Shown one piece after another: positions 56,901-64,000 of a stretch of 64,000 nt of DNA. The translations under genes were made by a program, and so were the position numbers. The stretch comes from Lepus europaeus (Eukaryota > Chordata > Mammalia > Lagomorpha > Leporidae): assembly GCF_033115175.1 (NCBI RefSeq), contig NC_084831.1:80671502-80735501 (forward strand), written 5' to 3'. The notes below the pieces were generated by a model. The model saw nothing but the letters and a program-made list of their open reading frames with translations. It was not told the origin of the DNA and ran no database searches. Numbering within the stretch: position 1 is the stretch's first letter; each line of letters starts with the position of its first letter.

Positions 56901-57840
56901 CTTTGTAATTTGATTTGCTGGTTCCATATGCTGTAAAGGGATACTGCTGGTTTCATTCCTCCGTATTTAATTTAAGCAGTATGCAATACCTTCTTCATAT
57001 GGCTACTTATATAATAAAAATTAACTTGGGGTATAAAAAAATACACCATTGTGGGGTTTATGACTTGATGTGGTTCAGTTTCAAGTGTTTTGCATGGAAA
57101 CATCTGTAAGTAATGTGCACGGGTCTAATTTTAAATCCCGCCAAATATTTTCCATTTAACATTTGGTCTAACTGACAAGCTTGCAGAGGTGGTTTTCAGA
57201 GCTGTCGGTAACAGATACAGACTGTATTCCCAAGGCAATAGCCCCCCTTCTGCAAGTGGAAGATAATAGTCATTCAAAACTTGATTTTCTGACCCTTTTT
57301 ACATTTCAGTGGGTACAAACGGGGATTCAGAGGTAGCCACCCCTAGCCCTTGAAGAGCCAGCTGCAGTTTAATCTGTTACCCCTAAAAGTCGTCACCTTG
57401 ATTTTGACCTTTGGTCTAACATCTGTGAGCGGGCGAGGACACAGGGAGGCACTGTGAGAAGATTGGCTGTGGGTAAAGTCCCCTTCAGGGCAGGCAGGGA
57501 GAAAGGGGGACAGGGCTGAGAAGCAGGCTGAGGTCAAGGAGGTTGATCCACCTCCCCCAATCCCCCTACCCTCGACAGGCTGCCGAAAAGCCAAAGTCAG
57601 GCCATTGTGCGTTAAAGACATCCTTGTCCAACTCAAACTGTCGGTGGAGATGGTCAGAAGCTGAGCTGTGAAATCCTCAGACAGAACCCCTCTTTTCTCA
57701 GCCAGGAAGGGTCTCAGATGAAATAGGGGTCCTCGAGTTCAATCTGAATTTCGGATAGGCCAACCATACTTCTCGGTATAAACACGCCTCACGCCACATT
57801 TGGGACATGCTTGTAGCAGCCATGTCTCTGCATAACTCGG
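54000..57840. other. SINE-free intergenic DNA with conserved-looking AT-rich blocks
   Basis: No C-SINE, L1 or MIR recognised. 54.9-55.9 kb is GC-rich without CpG-island density; 56.0-57.3 kb is AT-rich and low in simple repeats. No exon recognised. Confidence 0.45.
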
Positions 57841-57849
57841 CGTCCCGCC

Positions 57850-58560
57850 CGGGTCAGGCTTGCTGGCTACCTCCATCGCCCTTCGCAGACACCGAGGCTT
57901 GCCTTCGGGTTGTAGGACTCCGCTGGCTGACACCATGAAACAGCTGGAGCAGGCAGGCGGGTGCGCGGAGGCCGGCGGGAGCCTCCTCGCCCCGGGGCTG
58001 GGGGCGCCACGCTGCACGGTTGAGAAAGTGCTGAGTCGGCAGCACCGGGCCGGGACCGGCGGGGACCCCCCCCGCCCACCCCAGGCGGAGAAACCGGAGA
58101 GGGGGAGGTTCCACCGCAAATGGCGCGAGGTGTGGCGCGAAAGCTCGGGGAAACTGTCGGTCTGGCTTCCCAGGGCACTGAGTTGTGAAACTTGCAGTTG
58201 CGAAATGTCCCTCGGGGGCTGAGAACCCGAGTTCGTCTTCATTGTCAACGACAGCGAACGGTGCCCCCGCGGTCCCTTGTGTGTGTGTGGGGGGGGGGGT
58301 GGGGGGAGGACGTCCGGGGCCCGCGGCGCGGCCCGGGTGGCGGCGGCGGCCGCTGGGGGTCAGGGTAAGCCCGCCGAGTGGCGCCGCCGCCGCCGCCGGC
58401 GAACCCGCCCGCCGCCTGACGCAGGAGGCACCTCAGGTGTCCCCGGGGCCGCCGCCGCCTCCCCGCAGGCCGCGGGCTCGGGAGGCAGATCTGGGCCGCG
58501 GCGCACGCGTGGCTCGAGTGTCAGGTACGAAATTGCCTTTATGAGAGCCGCGCAGGCCTG
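57850..58560. promoter_or_regulatory. CpG island 2 (orphan promoter candidate)
   Basis: About 0.7 kb of dense CpG sequence, with GCC/CGG-rich runs near 58320-58410 and 58430-58510 and a G run of about 11 at 58287-58299. Two plus-strand donor-like sites are visible: CAGG|GTAAGC at 58361-58370 and TCAG|GTACGA at 58521-58530. It is flanked by a GAAA repeat (58740-58763) and lies in a SINE-free domain. Overlapping frames (57739-58248 minus, 58277-58699 plus and others) conflict with one another and lack domains, so I do not call a protein. The likely meaning is a promoter of an unannotated or lncRNA transcript, or a regulatory CpG island of a distant developmental gene. Confidence 0.75.
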
Positions 58561-59840
58561 CGATGACAACTGGGTGATAACAAAAGACGTGTGGCCTTGC
58601 GGAAGAGTGTATGTGAAAGGAAGTGATTCATTGGAATTCAGAAGGAGTCTCGAACCCAGGCGGAAGCAGCCAAGCCCCGACGTGTCTCTTAGAACTTAGC
58701 TTAAGGGGGAAAAAAATAAAAGAGGAGGGGAAAACGTTTAGAAAGAAAGAAAGAAAGAAAAAAAAACACCAAAAAACAGGACTTGTGGGAAGTGAGCTTC
58801 CCCTACTGAGGGAGAGATGGGGACTGGTCGGGCCTTGAGAGAGAGGCTGCAGATCAGCCAGTGCAGACGTAGGAGAGAAAACAGATTCAGTGGTTTGAGA
58901 GCTCGACGAACACACTTTTGAACAAGAATTTTATTGTCCCCAGCGAAGAGCGTCGGCCTGCAGGGCGGCGCAGTCATGGCGTGCGTCTTGCGTGCTCCGG
59001 GGAAATGGCGGGACGCCTGTTCACTCCTGAACGCCAGCCTCGCAGCCAGCTGCGCGAGGTGGTTGTTTTGTGTTTTTGTTTTTGTTTTTGTTTGTTTGTT
59101 TGTTTGTTTTTTCAAAGACCAGTCTTTTTCCTCACAGCCTCACATTTCTGTTCCTTTTGGTGATGATCCATCCTCAAGAGAGAATCTGGACCTTTCTTGG
59201 GAACTGAATGAGAGCAAGTGGCTGCGGTGTAGGGTTTGGGAGATGGGGGCGTGGCTGCTGTGATTGGGAATGGTGTTGAAGGGGCTGATGACAAACGGAC
59301 CCGCCTTGAGTGTTGGTTAGCGTGTTCAGCGGCATTTGTGCCAGCCCAGGTGCCAAGGCGTACTGAGTCCCAGTCCCAGACTCACGCCCAGGAGTTTGCG
59401 GTCCCAGCGGGAAAGCCGACGTCGAGAAGGAGGAGGGACGTTGTTTCATTCTATGGGAAAACGTGTCTGTCTTGTTTTTTCTGTTCACCGAGAAGCTGAG
59501 AAAAAAACTCAGGCAGGTCAACGGGGCCTTATAAACAAGTGGTACCCTGGCAATACCAAAGTCCAGCTTCCCTGGCCCAGGCAGGCACCCGGCTTTGATG
59601 GCCGACTGCTTCCTTTTTCCAAGGGGCCCTTCTTCTTTTCCAGTAACCCAAAGTACCCTTTGCTTTGAGCCACACCCTCCGCCTGCAGTCCTACAGGGTG
59701 CCACCGGGATGGGGGCAGAGAACAAGCGCGTGGCTTGTACTGTCTGGCTTTATAACCAGCTGTTGAATGACCCGACGAGGTTTTCATGTGAGAACGGGGA
59801 AACGGTTCTTTTTCCTTCTGGAAGGAGGAGAAGCCAGAAG
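58561..59840. other. Flank of CpG island 2, simple repeats
   Basis: GAAA units at about 58740-58763 and a TTTG/TTTTTG run at about 59064-59112. CpG density is still somewhat elevated to about 59050. No exon recognised. Confidence 0.45.
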
Positions 59841-62800
59841 TTTATTTAATCTTTTCTAGGCAACTTATTTTATTGCATTTTTAATTTCCTCTCTTGCATT
59901 AACATGACCCTTTTCACTGGCTTCCCACGCCTGGTGCTTAATTACTTATCATTAGCAATGTACACGGGGGCCTTGCTGCATATTTATAGATGTGATCATT
60001 AGTACATGGAAAGACAAAGGCTTCTTTAAGGCTGTCATTAGTTATTCTGTTTTCATGGAAATGTTCATTAGGAGAAACTACCCACCTGGTTAAATAATTA
60101 TAATTAAGAATTGGTAATCTCCTCTGCATTTTTAACTTGATCTTCCGTCTGTTGGTATGAAGCTACACAAGCTGGATTTGGCCAGAGTTCTATCTTTCAT
60201 TTTCACAGGAATTGTCAACAAATACAGACTCTTTGTTTTTAACCTATAGGTGCTGACTGATTTGCCATCTGATCGATCTGATTTTTGTAACCCGGCAGCT
60301 CCTCTCCAAACCCGTGAACCAGCCGTGGAGAGTGGTGAGTCAGGGAAGGCAGTCACAGGATCTCTGGTTGCTTTTATTTTCTGGGCCTTTGTCAATGGTG
60401 CAAACTGAACTTCAGGCTTCCTGCCCAAACTTTGCAAAGGGTCTCCTTTAGCTTCTCAACCACAGATACACCAGGCTGGGTGGCCACTGCCCTGCATGTG
60501 CCAATCAAGACAAGTGGCAGCTGGCCGGTGCGAGTGTTTGTGTGTCAGCATCCGAGTCTTTCTATGTTTCTGACGAGGGCTAACCACAGCAGTGTCACAG
60601 CCGTGGCCCTGCCAACGCTTAGGCAAATACAGTCAGTCCACAAGCAGTCTTCCAATTGCTAGCAAATGGTCATGAGGCCCATACATGGCTACGTGTCAGC
60701 TGAGCTGAAACAAATGAGGTGACAGAAACGCAATAAAGGGAGCGTGGTCAGGCTGCCGCCCACTCCCCTCTGCCCAGACTGGTGCTCGGCGAGCTGCCAC
60801 CCTGGACTGATGAGAATTTGCCAGTGATCAACCACAAGTGTGGGAAACGCTGGGTGGGGGCATAAATATCATCTGTAAACAATTAGGCAGCCACTGCTCA
60901 TTCAGCGCCGTTTGGAGAAGCTAAGGAAGTCTGCAATCAGTTATATCTCCAATTACCGTAAAAATATATTAGCCATTCATTCATTTATTAATGATTCATC
61001 AGTTAACCACACATAATGAGCAAATAATTAGCCGTGCTGTACGGTTGCCAAAATTGAAGAAGTGTTGGCATTTTAAAGATGAAAGGTTGCATTTATGCAA
61101 AAGTCTGGTGATGATAAAGTTAATTCGGAAGATAATTATAAAAGTGGCTGTCCTGTATTACAGGCCGAGGTACCACAAAACTTGCCTAATTGAACTGAAA
61201 TTAATATTCTTCCAAAGTCTGCGTGTTGCCACACAACAAACGGCTGCATTTCTCTCGAAGATCTCCCTTCAGTAAGGTACACTGCACAATACAAGTTAAT
61301 AAAATGCCAGACAGCTCGACTGTGTTCTTTGTTTGCTTGGTTCAGGGCCTCGTGGAAAACAATAAATTGCATTCATGTCAGCTGAGGCCCATCCCTTTGC
61401 TAATTACCGTTTGGTGCTGAAATGACTTCTGTGAAATTGGGAGCATGAGGAAACATCCAGCCGTACAAGAGAGGCTTTTCAGAGTTTTGCAGTAAATGTG
61501 AGATAGGCCTCAGGCACACAGATGTTAAAACAGTGAATTCCCCCACAGATTACACTAATGGAAACCCTGTCAGGGTAAGTCAAATCCGGGTCTGTGGTCA
61601 AAATCTAATTAAGGTTTCTGTACTTAAAAAGAATATGAATGCCTGGGGGTGGCGATGAATGTATAAGAAACTCACTTGTTTGTAAAATTGTTAGCATGAA
61701 TAGTCAGTACCGGGGGGCTGGTACCTGCCACGGAACACCTGTTTTCTGAGTCGCTCTCTGCTTTACTGAATGGATCAGGCGGCTTATTTCAGAGGTCAGC
61801 GAACTGGGCTCAGGCCACAGTGGCCTCCCATCTCTGGGGCCTGGTGCAAGGCGTGGTCTGAGGTCACAGATGAAAATAGATCCTTGGAAGTTGCCCTGGA
61901 ATCCCAAAGGATGCTTTGCTTGGCCACATGAAAACCACCCCAGGAAGATCCTGCCCCGGCTGCCTGGCGAGATGGAGCCAACAGTCCTCGCCTGAGGTGT
62001 GGGACTGGCCAGGCCCCCCTACTGGGGAAATAAGGGGTCGTCTCCTTGCAACTCGCCCTGTAGCCTGTGGGGACTGCCTCCTGGCACAGCTGCAGCGTGC
62101 AGGCGCGGCCCTGCTTCTAATAGAGGAAATGAATTTATAATGCTACAGTCTCTTCATTTTCACCAAACACAAATTTCCCCTTAAATACTTAAAAACAACA
62201 CCCAGAGCTGGATATACCTTAAATTTCGAATAAATGAAATCTTAATCCAGTCTGTTGCCGAGTCTGAGTTGTTATTAAAGAAATAAATTTGAAACAGCAA
62301 GTGGTTTGAGAATTTTTGAATTTAATTATTTAAATCTACTTAGGGTAACTCTCATGCGCTATTTCAGTTTCCCATGGAGAACATGAATTCTGGGAAAGGT
62401 ATCCCACGCAGGGCCCTGGAAATATTAACTTTCATGTACAACTGTGGGCTCAGCCATAGACAGACTGTGCCGCCCTCCTCCCCGGAAAAGCAGAAGAGAG
62501 AAATTGAGATTCTTTTTTTTTTTTTTTTTTTTTTCTGGAAAATTCAGCCAAGAGATTTAGGACATATTTTTGAAAGAATGAGGGAAGCCCAACCCTCTTC
62601 TTTGGCCTTCTCTGGTCCTCTTCAGATGCACTGTTTGCAAATAATGCATCTGAAGCTTGTTAGAGAGTGGGGGTTCATGTGGTCATGCCTTGAGCAATGA
62701 GTTAGGGAGCCCAAGAGTAAAGAGAAATTATAACCCGAGTACTTTAAATGGCCAACAGCTAATTTAGGGCATGCTCTAGCCTAGTGAGTGTCTGGGGCCT

Positions 62801-64000
62801 GATTTTTGACACTTGTGAAAATAGCCCATGGGCCGTGACTATCCCAAGGACAATAGCTCCAGGTCAGCATACCTGGACCTTTTGGTGCCACTTCAGTCTG
62901 CAGACTTGGGGAGATTCTGCTGTTGTGACTAGGGCCAAGTGCCACCCTGGCCTTAGCTCTGAGAACAAAGGATGCTTTCAAGATATTAGCAAGCTTGCTT
63001 TTTAATGGTGTCCACCTTGAGATGTGGGAGGGGGAGAAGTTGCAAGATTTGGGCACACACTTGTGTGACCATTTCTTTTTCCAGTGTACCAGTACTTTGC
63101 TGTGGCACACAGTGGTTGTTCTGGAGCCTGTGTGCGGGGGTTAAATTACCAGACACCTGCAAAGACTTGCTGGAGCAAAACTTCACCCACACAGTGGGAC
63201 CTTGGGCAGGGGCCGGGGGCTGAGTCAGAGAAACCCAGTGTCTGATTTAGTTCTCTTTGGGGCTGGCCATTTGCTAGGCGTCGCGACTTTGTAGCTGCCA
63301 AATGGAACTTTCCCACATCCAACTCAGACTAACAAGAGGATATTGACTTGGAGTGATTTCTAGACCCAGAATTCTGTTTTTTCCACACAATATAAAAGTC
63401 TTTATAGAAGCCAACAGTTTTGAAGAAGAAAGCAGATCTTAGTGTGGGGTCCAGCCTCAGCCTTGACCTTGTCCCCTGTGACTGCAAAGGCCGATGGAAG
63501 TTGCACAATTCACAGTGTTCAGAGCATGAGGGAATGTTTTATCATCTCAAAGAGCAGACAGAGAGCTAGATGAGGGGTTTCCCCAGGAAGTGATTTCCAG
63601 TGGCCAGAAAAGCTTAGAATTCAAGTTTCTGGGTTTAGGTTTTGAACAACAGTACCGTAGACTTATTACTGATTCTGGGTGTTTCATATTATTTAAAAAC
63701 CTACAAACATTTTTGGAATAGCTCTTCTTTCCCAAGGGCAGAGCCGGGCCCTAGGAATTGAGAGAGGAAAAGTGGTGGTTCGTGCTCGTGGGAGGTGCTC
63801 GTGCTGGTTGGCAGAGCCTGCACTCGCCAGTGTGAATCAAACTCCATGCAGCCAGATTTCCCTGTCATTACAATGCCTACCTTTGATTGATTAGAAACCC
63901 AATCAATGATTGTTGAATGAGTGGATCTGTTAAGAAGGGAGTGTCAAGCTTCCTGTCTTTCTAAGGAGTTATTGTGTGAGTTAGAGAGTTAACGTTTGTA
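59841..64000. other. SINE-free, AT-rich, conserved-looking non-coding DNA
   Basis: AT-rich blocks at 59.84-60.13, 60.84-61.70 and 62.1-62.4 kb carry many TAATTA/ATTAG/CATTA-type motifs. They lack lineage-specific insertions, the usual look of developmental enhancers. A T run of about 23 lies at 62512-62534. No coding exon, no CSINE and no L1 recognised. Confidence 0.45.

Noticed and set aside
57739..59725. Possible first exon of LMO4
   Set aside because: No LIM-domain cysteine/histidine pattern and no recognisable LMO4 N-terminus in any frame. The frames in and near CpG island 2 conflict with one another.
1..64000. CRISPR arrays, bacterial operons, insertion sequences, or intact endogenous retrovirus
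   Set aside because: The window is a mammalian chromosome. No spaced identical repeats of CRISPR type were seen, and only ancient solo LTR traces without viral genes are present.

Overview
The window is mammalian nuclear DNA, almost certainly from a lagomorph and most likely European rabbit. The evidence is about 28 copies of the rabbit C-SINE family (tRNA-derived head, body, CT-rich stretch, A-rich tail), including several young CSINE2-type copies with clear target-site duplications, and two 5'-truncated L1 copies whose 3' ends resemble the rabbit L1 3' UTR. Older layers (MIR, L2, L1M-like, MaLR LTR, hAT-type MER elements) are those shared by placental mammals.

The only protein-coding gene I can support is the 3' end of HS2ST1 (heparan sulfate 2-O-sulfotransferase 1), on the plus strand. 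Three coding exons (1587-1684, 3410-3567, 4119-4345) encode the last 160 residues. They are followed by a long 3' UTR that probably ends near 8205-8240. All intron boundaries are GT/AG, the frame is open to the stop, and the family's C-terminal cysteines and substrate-contact residues are present.

From about 8.3 kb to the right edge I find no protein-coding exon. Region by region: 8.3-37.5 kb is SINE- and L1-rich intergenic DNA. It includes one half of a direct duplication (21467-22045) whose partner lies at 34210-35233 and has since received a SINE. 37.6-38.85 kb is a strong CpG island with no gene I recognise. 40.1-46.1 kb is SINE-poor. 46.1-54.0 kb is SINE-rich, with a SINE nested in a SINE nested in L2, and a triple SINE array. 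54-64 kb has no C-SINE at all, contains a second CpG island (57.85-58.56 kb), and includes AT-rich blocks that look like conserved non-coding DNA.

In human, the interval downstream of HS2ST1 leads through non-coding RNA territory to LMO4. The two orphan CpG islands and the SINE-free right end fit a lncRNA-plus-enhancer landscape of that kind, but this is inference from synteny. No LMO4 exon is visible here. I found no evidence of a novel enzymatic or defence system. The most notable signals are the duplication with its later SINE insertion, the nested SINEs, the two orphan CpG islands, the SINE-free 10 kb, and an in-frame stop directly across an HS2ST1 splice donor that fits the known short isoform.
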